A stretch of DNA of 64,000 bases from contig NZ_JAGGQJ010000031.1 in NCBI RefSeq assembly GCF_018613325.1, positions 62,001-126,000 of the forward strand, written 5' to 3'. Made by a program: the position numbers and the translations under genes. This stretch comes from Bacillus sp. ISL-34 (lineage in GTDB: Bacteria; Bacillota; Bacilli; Bacillales; DSM-1321). Shown here piece after piece: positions 55,923 to 64,000 of the stretch. The first letter of the stretch is position 1. The number at the start of each line of letters is the position of its first letter. The notes below the pieces were generated by a model. That model saw nothing but the letters and a program-made list of their open reading frames with translations. It did not search any database and was not told the origin of the DNA.

Positions 55923-57478
55923 GCTAGTTCCTCCTCTGTGATTGGACTTGAATCTTCATTTTTCTCTTCATCAAAGCTTTTAAATTTCCCTTTTAATGAT
56001 TCAAAATCAAATTCCTCAGAAGACAGTAAACTATGACCAATTGAAATAATACCACTAACAATAAAAACAGCTAAATTTCCACATAACATAGGATAAAGTT
56101 GACCCAAAGATTCAATCGTAACATGACCGGTTAAGATATAGGCAGAACTAAACCAAACAGATACTCCACCAATCATTCCTAATAAGGTACCATAAAAAGC
56201 TCCCTTATTTGTTGCACGTTTCCATGTTAATCCCAGTGTTACTGGAATAACGGCTGCACTAACAAATATACCCATTGCCATATATACGAAGCCGAGGCTG
56301 ATTCCTAAATAGAATAGTAAAATAGATAATAACCCCATTGCTAATCCAAAACCCAATGTAATAAAACGAGATATTTTCAATAGTCTTTCACTACTTGCTG
56401 TCGGATTAATTGAATGTCGATAAATATCAGTCACAATAATGTTAGTTACAGCCGTAAGTTCGGCAGAACCGGCGGAAGTAACAGCCATAAATAACATGAT
56501 AATAAATAAAAGAGAGCCCACTGGTCCTAGTATGTGGGATGCCATAACCGGAGCAATTGAATCCGGAGACGCGACAGAAATGCCTAAGCCAGCTGCACTA
56601 ACTCCTAGAATAGTAGCTATTGCGAATGGAATTGAAAACCATGAAAGCCCTCCATAAAGATATGCTTTAGAAGCAGCTTTATCGGTACTTGCGATAGCTC
56701 GCTGCCAGTAGGCTTGATCCACGAAAACAGTTCCAAAATTCCCTACAATATTAATAATTCCAAATAATAGTCCAGGAACAGAAGCCATAGTTAGCATTTG
56801 TTTAGATTCAGGTAGATGCTGTAAACCTTCATAAATATTTGTGATTCCAAATTTGTAATAGACAGCTACTCCAAAGATAGCAAGTACAATAAATAAAATG
56901 ACGGTATGTAAGTAGTCTGCGATAAAAGAAGCTTTTAATCCACCGATCATAGTGTAGAAGGTAAAAGTTAATGGGATAAGAAAAGCAGCAAGATATAAGT
57001 TCATTCCTGTTAATTGATGCATAGTAATGGCTCCACCGAGGATAATCATAGAGGTTACAATTACATTTGTTCCTAGGGCAAAGACCAGCATAAGTCGATG
57101 GTTTTTCTTATCGAATCGCTGAGCGATGAACTCTAAGAATGTATGAGCTTTTGGAGCTTTTCGCTTTAAATGAATGGTAAGAATGGCAAATAATAAAATT
57201 TGAATTGTAGCACCAGCAGCGTACCAAAAAGGTCCACTAATTCCATATTGATATCCTGTAGATGAGGACATCATTAACGTAGCAGCCCAAGTCCAAGCAG
57301 CGACAATGGAGGCACTCGCTAATCCAACACCTACACTCCTACCAGCAGTGTTGAATTTTTCTGCAGTCATTGTGTTTCCATTTCTTTTGGAATCCATTCT
57401 ATGTATAAGAACTGTAATTCCTGTAAAGATAACACCGAAAATAAATAGAATAAGATACCCAACGGTTGGTGTTAACAT
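55919..57478 (-). CDS. DUR3-like sodium/solute symporter (SSS family)
   Basis: A 519-residue transporter with about 13 helices. The segments EKFNTAGRSVGVGLASASIV, WTWAATLMMSS, GISGPFWYAAGATIQILLFA and HLKRKAPKAHTFLEF are typical of the DUR3 urea-transporter branch of the SSS family. The substrate could be urea, a polyamine or another small solute. The start ATG at 57478 follows AAGGAGGG; a longer frame to 57523 has none. The gene is intact within a region otherwise full of remnants. Confidence 0.82.
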   Translation of the reverse strand: MLTPTVGYLILFIFGVIFTGITVLIHRMDSKRNGNTMTAEKFNTAGRSVGVGLASASIVAAWTWAATLMMSSSTGYQYGISGPFWYAAGATIQILLFAILTIHLKRKAPKAHTFLEFIAQRFDKKNHRLMLVFALGTNVIVTSMIILGGAITMHQLTGMNLYLAAFLIPLTFTFYTMIGGLKASFIADYLHTVILFIVLAIFGVAVYYKFGITNIYEGLQHLPESKQMLTMASVPGLLFGIINIVGNFGTVFVDQAYWQRAIASTDKAASKAYLYGGLSWFSIPFAIATILGVSAAGLGISVASPDSIAPVMASHILGPVGSLLFIIMLFMAVTSAGSAELTAVTNIIVTDIYRHSINPTASSERLLKISRFITLGFGLAMGLLSILLFYLGISLGFVYMAMGIFVSAAVIPVTLGLTWKRATNKGAFYGTLLGMIGGVSVWFSSAYILTGHVTIESLGQLYPMLCGNLAVFIVSGIISIGHSLLSSEEFDFESLKGKFKSFDEEKNEDSSPITEEELA

Positions 57479-58282
57479 AAAAACCCTCCTTATTAAATTT
57501 TCTAATATGAATAAAATTACCATATGTTAAGTTATTTAACAACACGTGTTACAGTAAATTACATAAATATTTTTAAAATTCAGATTATAAAACGTATATT
57601 TTTTTAGAAGTAAGTTATAAACACTTATGCAAGCGTGTTTTAGAATAATCTTTATTGTTAATCTAGTTATATAAATAAAGTATAGATTATTTAGAAGAAT
57701 AAACTATGTTATATTTATTAACATAGTATATTGGGGGATTTCTCTAAAAGAACTTTCACTGTATGGGGTCCTACCACATGCCTATCAAGCGAAGTTAAAA
57801 TCATACCCTCAAAATGAAAAAACGCTATGCTTATCGTAAGAAGTTTACGAGAAAGGATGGTGTTTTCATAATTGTTGATTATCTTAAGAAAAGTTTAGTG
57901 ACCTAACAATGTCAAAAGTGGATATAAGAATAACTAAAAGACATGACGCCATTTTATGTAAAAATACTATATAAACCTAAAAAGGCGTATCAAAACTGTT
58001 ATCAGTTTACACGCCTTAAGCAACTCCTATTTTAATGTAAGATTAGGCACTGTGTTTTCTCCACGATACTTTTCATGTACAGACATCGTGCCGAGTATAA
58101 AGTTCAATTCATGTTTTTCCTACTGTGCGATAATTAAACAAAAAACTCTTTCTTTTAATTAACTTTTTCAATTGTAACTGTAAAATCTCCTTAAAGAGTT
58201 ATTTCAGAATATGATCCTATGGGGAAGGTCAACGGTAAGTCCTTATGGTGTGGCCACCAAATAATTTGCTCATACTGTATTG
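57479..58282. other. Long non-coding region with an IS end
   Basis: About 800 bases. 57479-57760 is very AT-rich and includes the symporter promoter. GGGGTCCTACCACATGCCTATC (57765 onward to about 57828) is another copy of the IS-like terminus. A 30-codon basic frame (57814 onward) follows it. A hairpin/terminator AAGGCGT...ACGCCTT with inner AAACTG/CAGTTT lies at 57981-58018. The rest to 58282 shows nothing. Confidence 0.5.
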
Positions 58283-58915
58283 TTACCAATCGATTTGTTT
58301 TCCATCACTAAAAAATCCCCCGTTAGGTCCTTCAGGTCCAAGCGTCGCTAACCAAAGGATAGACCCCGCAGCTTACTTAGGAGTTCTTGGAGCCGATGGT
58401 CCACCCATATCTGAGCTTACCCATCCCGGATCGACCGCATTTATTTTAATATCACCTTTGATTTCTTCAGCAACCAATTGTGTCAATCCATTCAAGGCAA
58501 GTTTAGACATTTTATATGCGCCTACTCCTGGATAAGACAATGCGCTCAATGCCCCATATTCCGAAGAAACATTAATAATTCTTCCATAACCTTGTTTTTC
58601 CATGATGGGAATAAAGGAACGGATGACATGGTAAGCCCCGAAGAAATTCGTTGCCATCGTTCTCTCCAGAATGGAAGGGTCCATTGCCACTAACTTTTTA
58701 TTCTCATCCAAATAGATGCCAGCATTATTAATCAATATGTCTAATCTTCCGTACTGCTCATTTACTGTAATCGCAGCTTGATGTATGCTTTCTTTATTAT
58801 CTACATCCATCACCACAAACGAAACGTCCAGATTTGACTCCTTAAGGTTTCGCGTAGCTTCACGACCCACATCTGGATCCCGACTTGCAAAATTATTGAT
58901 ATGTTGAATAAACAA
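58283..58915 (-). pseudogene. Short-chain dehydrogenase remnant
   Basis: The frame gives SRDPDVGREATRNL, LDILINNAGIYLDEN, RIINVSSEYGAL, GAYKMSKLALNGLT and KINAVDPGWVSSDMGG, then a TAA in place of a codon after SAPRTPK, and in the same frame AAGSILWLATLGPEGPNGG and FFSDGKQIDW to a stop at 58283. The first 35-40 residues with the TGxxxGIG cofactor site are replaced by unrelated sequence. So the gene lost its front and has one nonsense codon. The catalytic Tyr/Lys are still readable. Confidence 0.85.
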
Positions 58916-59014
58916 CGAAATTCACTAATTTGCCCATAGTATGCAATCTATTTTTATTTATAATTATAAACAGATGTTGCTTAACCAATACCTTAAGGTA
59001 AGCGTATACAGAAC

Positions 59015-59080
59015 GGATTGTAACTGTTAAATCAGGCAAAACTGATTACCGAGAAAGAGGTAGTGGTTTTGCCTTTTTCT
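59015..59080 (+). promoter_or_regulatory. LicT-type antiterminator (RAT) site and terminator
   Basis: GGATTGTAACTGTTAAATCAGGCAAAAC (59015-59042) matches the ribonucleic antiterminator consensus bound by LicT/SacY proteins. It overlaps the GGCAAAAC / GTTTTGCC terminator with T-run (59034-59080). It lies before the licT remnant, so this operon once regulated itself. Confidence 0.8.
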
Positions 59081-59120
59081 AATATGGGAGGGGATACAGT
59101 ATAAATCTGGGGTTTATAAA

Positions 59121-59850
59121 GTGAAATCGAGAGAATATTAAACAATAATGCAGTTAGCTCAACAAAAGAAAATCAAGAGGTTATCATCATTGGACGTGGA
59201 ATTGTCTTTAATAAGCGTGTTGGTGATGAAATCAATAAACAACAAATAGATAAAATTTTCACTTTAGAAAACGAAACGATAGCATTTATATTCATTTAAC
59301 TGATCATATTCATTTTGCAATTGAACGTTATAAAAATAATTTGCCCATTAAAAATGGATTAATATGGGAAACTAGGCAATTATATAAAGACGAATATGAG
59401 ATAGGATTAGAAGCATTAAATATGATATGTGAACAATTTGGTGTCATTTTACCAGAGGATGAAGCAGGGTTCTTAGCCCTTCATATTGTTAATGCTGAGT
59501 TAAATGAAGAGATGCCTGTTGTAAAAAGCATGACTAAGGTTATGCAAGAAATTTTAACGATAGTTAGATATCATTTTAAGTTGGAGTTTAATGAAAATTC
59601 TTTAACATTCTATCGTTTTATAACACATCTTAAATTTTTCGCACAACGTTTAGTAAAGAGCAATCATTACAGCAGCACCGCAGATGAAGACTTATATAAT
59701 GTAATTATATTAAAATACCCAGAAGCATTTAAGTGTTCACAGAAAATAAAGAAATTCATTGAGAGCACTTATACCTACCAATTAACAGATGAAGAAATGA
59801 TTTATTTAACCATTCATATTGAAAGAGTTATAAAAAATAACGGTCGATAA
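59121..59850 (+). pseudogene. Decayed LicT/BglG-family antiterminator
   Basis: The RNA-binding part reads IERILNNNAVSSTKENQEVI and IGRGIVFNKRVGDEI but its frame has lost one base at the start codon (GTGAAATCGAG). It ends at ETIA.., after which about 40-45 residues of PRD1 are missing and the frame changes. From there SIYIHLTDHIHFAIERYKNN, PEDEAGFLALHIVNAELNEE and EEMIYLTIHIERVIK continue to 59850; the PRD2 histidines are present. LicT proteins turn on beta-glucoside genes by binding RAT RNA. This copy cannot work. Confidence 0.85.
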
Positions 59851-59852
59851 TA

Positions 59853-59920
59853 GGGTTGTTACCTTACGGGCAAAACCTAGATTAAACATTCAAATTTGAA
59901 TGTTTGATTTAGGTTTTTTT
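59853..59920 (+). promoter_or_regulatory. Second RAT-like site and terminator
   Basis: GGGTTGTTACCTTACGGGCAAAACC (59853-59877) is a second antiterminator-type sequence, overlapping a terminator (CCTAGATTAAACATTC / GAATGTTTGATTTAGG with eight T residues). In intact bgl/lic operons this stands between licT and the PTS gene. Confidence 0.7.
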
Positions 59921-59998
59921 TATTACTCTTTTCCTTCTGCATTTAAAAACTTAGCAATAAACCTATAAAAGGAGGGTTAATCGTGAGTTACAGCAATT

Positions 59999-60352
59999 TT
60001 GCAGAATCGATGGGCACTTCCAATTACAGGAGATGACACGGAAGCAAAAGCAAAAGTGGCAGAATTTACGAATCAAATCGGTTATGATGCTGTTGACTGT
60101 GGGACATTAGCAGATAGTTGGAAAGTGGAAGCTGATACACCGATATATGTAAATGCCTATGTCAGTGAGATTCCAAAGGGAATGACGGAGGAATAAGGAA
60201 TGAAATGGTATTCTGAAGATAAAGCTGCTGTTGTCACGAAAGAAAAAGTATTAGAACTTGTAGAAAAAGCAACTAAAACAGGACCTATAGGAGGAAATCC
60301 TGAAAGTCTTGCAAAACAATGGACTGATTGGTTAAGACATCACACATCTTAA
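59999..60352 (+). pseudogene. C-terminal remnant of an F420-type NADP oxidoreductase
   Basis: From 59999 the frame reads NRWALPITGDDTEAKAKVAEF, NQIGYDAVDCGTLADSWKVE, an in-frame TAA at 60194, and then MKWYSEDKAAVVTKE and TGPIGGNPESLAKQWTDWL to 60352. This is the end of a predicted NADP-binding oxidoreductase of the F420-dependent group. The Rossmann half is missing. It is joined, out of frame, to a GTG start with AAAGGAGGG (59983, reading VSYSNFAES), perhaps the first codons of a lost beta-glucoside PTS gene. Confidence 0.75.
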
Positions 60353-60436
60353 CGAGTTTTTAAATGGCGTTTTAGGCATGATTTCAATCAGCTGCTCAAT
60401 CTCTTCCTTAGATAGAAAAAAGAAGTCCTTGATGAC

Positions 60437-60482
60437 CTCCCCATAGATCTTCTTACGTCATTCCTACATGGGGAGATTTTTA
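60437..60482 (+). terminator. Terminator-like hairpin
   Basis: CTCCCCAT / ATGGGGAG stem with a TTTTTA tail. Lies between the oxidoreductase remnant and the symporter gene; a piece of protein-like minus-strand sequence precedes it, with no gene supported. Confidence 0.55.
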
Positions 60483-60529
60483 TTCAAAGCTTTCCTTTCT
60501 TCCAGTGAACGCCTTTATCATTTTTGTAT

Positions 60530-60568
60530 AAAAAAGTGCGGCCTGTTAGTAGCGGCAGCACTTTTTTT
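60530..60568 (-). terminator. Terminator of the PutP-like gene
   Basis: AAAAGTGC-GGCC...GGCA-GCACTTTT hairpin with A-run/T-run on both sides. Confidence 0.7.
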
Positions 60569-60641
60569 GATTGACAAGAAGTATTTTCAGACATGAAAGT
60601 AAGAGAACTGGATCGGAAAAAGTATATTTATTTTAAATATC

Positions 60642-62075
60642 TTAGCCTTGTTTTTCATCTGGAAAAAGAAGTGAGAATATAACCCCAACAATTAAGCAGA
60701 TAAAAAATGTTGCCGCTTTTGCCGAAACAATGGCTTCAAGTGGAGAGAGTGACCAAATAATGGCACTAAGGAAGCCAACAACAATTGTAGCAATAACCCC
60801 TATGCCTGAAACTCGTTTCCAAAAGAATATAAGCAAAATTACTACAGAAAACGTATTCCCAATGCCAGCCCAAGCAAAACTTACTAAGCTGTAAATCACA
60901 GATCCAGATTTAAGAGAAATAATAATGCCGACGATCCCGCTTATAACGGCAACGACACGTGACAATCTTACAAGCCCTGAACTGCTAATCTTTACTTTTA
61001 GTGTTTTGTGGATGATATCCTCACTAATAGACGTTGTGATCACAAGTAATTGTGAAGACGCTGTTGACATGATAGCCGCTAAAATACCTGCTAGGATAAT
61101 GCCTGCAACCCATGGAGGCAGTAAATCAAATACCATATGAGGCAAGATCAATTCTGGATCATCAATGGTTCCTTGTTTATATAGCGTCGAGGCAAAAATA
61201 GATGATAAAAACGCACCTACATACACAATTAAAGTCCAGACCAAGGCCATATTACGGCCACTAATGCGTTCTTTTTCATCTGACAAAGCCATAAAACGTG
61301 AACTTAACTGCGGCTGGCCTCCCAGCCAGCCAAAGAACCATGAAAGGTTTGTAAAAAGCATAGCCCCAAGGGCAAAACCATTTAAGCCGCCAACCCAGCT
61401 GTCTGCTCCATTCCCCATTGCAGCCAGTGAACTGCTAATAGAAAGTCCTTGATCCTGAATTTCCATATAAGCAACGATAGGAACAATAATAAACGAAGCA
61501 AGCATCAAAAAGCTTTGAACCGTATCTGTCCAAACGACGGACATGAATCCGCCCATGCAAGAATAAGCAATAATGATAGCAGCAATGATAATAGTGCCCC
61601 AAGTAATATTAAATCCTGACAAAGAATAGATGGTTTTTCCCATACCGGAAAATTGTGCTGCTAGATAACATACGAAGAATAAAACAATTGCCATGGAAGC
61701 CAGCCATCGAATAATTCCTGAATATTTAGGGAATTTCACTGCAATATAATCTGTTAAACTATTCACCTGATAGCGTTTTTGTTCGTCCATAAACCGCTTT
61801 GATAAGAAAAGCCAGGAAAACACAACCCCTAAAAACATTCCAGATAAGATCCAAACACCTGATAAGCCTGAAACATAAATAAACCCGATTGCTCCTAAGA
61901 ACATATAAGCTGACTCGCCAGTTGCACGCTCCGAGAACGCAAGGGCCCAGCCCGGAAGCTTATTCCCTCCCAGGAAAAAATCATTATGGCTTAAATCTTT
62001 TTTTGTGAAATATATACCTATCGCCAGCATTGCCAGCAAATAAACGGCTATTTCTACATAAATAATTGTATGCAC
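60642..62075 (-). CDS. Sodium/solute symporter, PutP-like
   Basis: A 477-residue SSS-family transporter with about 13 helices. Features are DFFLGGNKLPGWALAFSERA, GESAYMFLGAIGF, and AGILAAIMSTASSQLLVITT, the sodium-site region of PutP-like proteins. The start is GTG at 62075 behind GAGGAG. It lies next to a LysR gene and across from an L-2-amino-thiazoline-4-carboxylate hydrolase gene, so its substrate may be that thiazoline or a related amino acid rather than proline. That is inferred from context. Confidence 0.85.
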   Translation of the reverse strand: MHTIIYVEIAVYLLAMLAIGIYFTKKDLSHNDFFLGGNKLPGWALAFSERATGESAYMFLGAIGFIYVSGLSGVWILSGMFLGVVFSWLFLSKRFMDEQKRYQVNSLTDYIAVKFPKYSGIIRWLASMAIVLFFVCYLAAQFSGMGKTIYSLSGFNITWGTIIIAAIIIAYSCMGGFMSVVWTDTVQSFLMLASFIIVPIVAYMEIQDQGLSISSSLAAMGNGADSWVGGLNGFALGAMLFTNLSWFFGWLGGQPQLSSRFMALSDEKERISGRNMALVWTLIVYVGAFLSSIFASTLYKQGTIDDPELILPHMVFDLLPPWVAGIILAGILAAIMSTASSQLLVITTSISEDIIHKTLKVKISSSGLVRLSRVVAVISGIVGIIISLKSGSVIYSLVSFAWAGIGNTFSVVILLIFFWKRVSGIGVIATIVVGFLSAIIWSLSPLEAIVSAKAATFFICLIVGVIFSLLFPDEKQG

Positions 62076-62169
62076 TTGTATGCACTCCTCTCAAATTACC
62101 AAAACCAATTACCCTTATCGGTTTGGACTGATAATATTTGAGGAGTTTTATTTTGTCAAACATAAAAAA

Positions 62170-63042
62170 CTATTTTTCGATGATTTTTTTTGTAATTTCA
62201 ATAAATTTTTCTGCACCTGCAGACAGTTTTATCCCTTTTAAATAAGCAATTCCAATGGTTCTGGAGTAGTTTTTCTTAAAAAATAATTTTTTTATTTTTG
62301 GAGGCAGCACAGATAGCAGCATCTCCGGCATAATAGAAATTCCCAGATTTTCCGCTACCATAGAGATAATCGCTTGATCGACTTCCATCTCATAAACGAC
62401 CTTCATCGGAATTTTCTCTTTGGCCAACAACTTTGTTACATCACGATCAATGGATCGTTTCGGCATGATCCATCGCTCGCCTGCCAGCTGCTCTACCTCA
62501 ACTGTTGTAAACTCTGCCAGCCGATGATCCGTTGAGATAATACAAACAAGTGGATCGTTCAACAGTTCTTCAAATTCTGCTTTTGCGGGAGCTGGGGCCG
62601 ACAAAAAACCAACGTCAATCATGCGAGAAAGCAGCCACTCCTCAATTTGATCATAATTCCCCTCAGAAATCTCAATTTTAATACCGGGGTAATTTTTTTC
62701 TAAATAAGCCAATATGCTTGGCAGAAAAGTAAACGAGACACTAGGAAGAACCCCAATACGTACAGTTCCAATTAACAAGCCCTTTAAGTCTGCTACTTCA
62801 TTTTCCAGAGCTACTTGAGCTGTTAAAATTTTTAAGATGTTGCGATAAACAATTTTCCCCTCCTCGGTTAAGCTCAATTGTTTTTGAGTACGGTGGAATA
62901 AAGAGAGCCCTAATTCATTTTCTAAATTCAAAATGGCATGGCTGATGGAAGACTGTGTTAAATTCATTTTTATCCCAGTTGCAGTAAAACTGCCTGTCTC
63001 GACTAAATTTTGAAATGTAATGTACTGTGCAAGTGTAGGCAT
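62170..63042 (-). CDS. LysR-family regulator
   Basis: A 290-residue LysR regulator. The N-terminal helix-turn-helix reads VETGSFTATGIKMNLTQSSIS and HAILNLENELGLSLFHR; the effector domain has GTVRIGVLPSVSFTFLP and ISIMPEMLL. The ATG at 63042 follows AAGGAGGTACC. It is divergent from the hydrolase gene, 135 bases apart, and just upstream of the symporter gene on its own strand, a layout in which LysR proteins usually control the divergent genes. Confidence 0.9.
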   Translation of the reverse strand: MPTLAQYITFQNLVETGSFTATGIKMNLTQSSISHAILNLENELGLSLFHRTQKQLSLTEEGKIVYRNILKILTAQVALENEVADLKGLLIGTVRIGVLPSVSFTFLPSILAYLEKNYPGIKIEISEGNYDQIEEWLLSRMIDVGFLSAPAPAKAEFEELLNDPLVCIISTDHRLAEFTTVEVEQLAGERWIMPKRSIDRDVTKLLAKEKIPMKVVYEMEVDQAIISMVAENLGISIMPEMLLSVLPPKIKKLFFKKNYSRTIGIAYLKGIKLSAGAEKFIEITKKIIEK

Positions 63043-63177
63043 AGGTACCTCCTTGTTATGAAAATTATTCATAATTGATTATCAAATTATTCATTTGATT
63101 TATACAGTGCTTTATATATAAAATAATAGCAATATCAGAGTAAATCAATAAGAATTAATTTAAGGGGTGAAACAAGG

Positions 63178-63891
63178 ATGAGTGAATCGCTAAAGATGAA
63201 AGCTTTATCCATGGACGTTATTACGGCAAAAATGTTTACCGAAATAGATACAGCAGTAACAGATCAATTTGGAGAAAAAGGCCGGCAGCTGATTAAAGCG
63301 GGCTTAGAGCATTTTGGATTAAAAGATGCAGAATCGCTAGCCAAAAAAGCGACCGCTGAAGGCGAAAACCATACATTTTATGATTATCTTCCGAAACAAG
63401 TTGAGGGGGAAGAAAAATACGCTGCTCTGACATCATTTGCCCGTTTTTCTAAGATGTTTGCTCAGCTTGCGAAACAAATTGTGGATGAATACGGAAAAGA
63501 AGGAGAAGAAACGATTTCTTTGTCTGTCAAGCGCTTCGGAGAAAAAAGGGGAAAAGGAATTGCTCAGCGGGCCCGTACAAACGATACTGACAATTCGATT
63601 GAAAACTATTTAACAAATTATGACATGGGCCGCAGTGATTTATTTAAGATCGACACTAAATACAAAGACCAAGAAATTGAACAAACGTTTATTCATTGCC
63701 CGCTTGGCCAGCAGTGGGCGGACGACAATATGCATCAATACGGAATTTTGTACTGCCAGGAAATTGATCCAGCTATTGCCCAAGGTTATAACCCAAATAT
63801 GAAAGTTGTTCATGATAAATATGTACTAAAAGAAGGCCAGTGCCATTTTCAATTTCAATTAAAGGCTGAAGCCAGCAATGATAAACAGTAA
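63178..63891 (+). CDS. L-2-amino-thiazoline-4-carboxylic acid hydrolase
   Basis: A 237-residue protein of the ATC hydrolase family. The C-terminal domain is clear: FIHCPLGQQWADDN, YGILYCQEIDPAIAQGYNP and LKEGQCHFQF, with the conserved Cys residues. The N-terminal half is helical, with two similar segments (FGEKGRQLIKAGLEHFGLKDA and YGKEGEETISLSVKRFGEKRG). The enzyme opens the ring of ATC to N- or S-carbamoyl-cysteine. Ribosome site AAGGGGTG. The next gene starts before this one stops, a 14-base overlap. Confidence 0.85.
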   Translation: MSESLKMKALSMDVITAKMFTEIDTAVTDQFGEKGRQLIKAGLEHFGLKDAESLAKKATAEGENHTFYDYLPKQVEGEEKYAALTSFARFSKMFAQLAKQIVDEYGKEGEETISLSVKRFGEKRGKGIAQRARTNDTDNSIENYLTNYDMGRSDLFKIDTKYKDQEIEQTFIHCPLGQQWADDNMHQYGILYCQEIDPAIAQGYNPNMKVVHDKYVLKEGQCHFQFQLKAEASNDKQ

Positions 63892-64000
63892 AAGATTGCT
63901 GGGTCATCTAGCAGAACTGAGCGAAATCGGAAAAAATGATGCAACAGGCGGGATAACCCGCTTTTCCTATACCTATGTAGAGCAGGAAGCTGTTGACCTG
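63878..64000 (+). CDS. M20-family amidohydrolase, start only
   Basis: The first 41 residues of a protein starting INSKRLLGHLAELSEIGKND and GGITRFSYT, the usual opening of N-carbamoyl-amino-acid hydrolases and allantoate amidohydrolases (M20 family). The rest lies outside the window. In known ATC pathways the second enzyme is an N-carbamoyl-L-cysteine amidohydrolase, which fits the overlap with the ATC hydrolase gene. Confidence 0.7.
   Translation, partial: MINSKRLLGHLAELSEIGKNDATGGITRFSYTYVEQEAVDL

Overview
The window is chromosomal DNA from a low-GC Gram-positive spore former of the Bacillaceae. The protein set (YdaT-, YflJ-, YitJ-, YtiB-, YuaF/FloT- and YusW-like products, an OdhAB pair, a Ku/LigD pair, a MetH gene behind an S-box) and the Bacillus-type signals (AGGAGG ribosome sites, many TTG/GTG starts, a sigma-W promoter, LicT-type antiterminator sites) suggest a Peribacillus/Bacillus-like organism. 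The genus is an inference, since no 16S rRNA gene is present.

Layout. 1-9.5 kb: end of a CobW GTPase, small proteins, a lipoprotein / two-component / YtkA-lipoprotein cluster (1773-5296), a CAP-domain secreted protein, a spore Hsp20-like protein, an SDR lacking the usual catalytic tyrosine, and a MATE exporter. 9.5-15.2 kb: MscS channel, a MurG-like transferase, CidA/CidB (LrgAB) pair, a GNAT acetyltransferase with an unusual tRNA-arm-like leader, and UppP. 15.4-17.2 kb: an AT-rich ankyrin gene beside an IS1595-type insertion sequence. 17.3-22 kb: DUF4870 protein, Tubby-like protein, beta-carbonic anhydrase, NCS2 purine permease, DapF. 22-25.5 kb: a repeat-rich spacer and the divergent ligD/ku pair for non-homologous end joining. 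26-32.2 kb: MOSC protein and an S-box-controlled yitJ-metH operon for methionine synthesis. 32.3-42.3 kb: polysaccharide deacetylase, DODA-type dioxygenase, odhAB (TCA cycle), fruRKA (fructose uptake). 42.3-49.9 kb: a decayed glyoxalase-like gene, YjbQ protein, GNAT, LysM/SleB-like hydrolase, ArsR regulator with a clear operator, haemolysin-III protein, YusW lipoprotein, BioY, and sigma-W driven yuaF-floT.

From 49.9 to about 60.6 kb the character changes to accessory DNA: fragments of a DNA methyltransferase, YolD, dCTP deaminase, an SDR, a LicT antiterminator and an F420-type oxidoreductase, the 3' end of a group II intron, and several copies of one 60-bp IS-like terminus. Two of these termini form a 64-bp inverted repeat (53179/54930) around a small membrane protein and an unknown secreted protein without any transposase. 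This looks like a mobile insertion cassette that interrupts dcd. A glycosyltransferase of the YjiC type and a DUR3-like sodium symporter with a small partner are intact in this block.

The last 3.4 kb (60.6-64 kb) carry a sodium/solute symporter, a divergent LysR regulator, an L-2-amino-thiazoline-4-carboxylate hydrolase and the start of an M20 amidohydrolase. Together they suggest a locus that takes up a thiazoline or related compound and turns it into cysteine.
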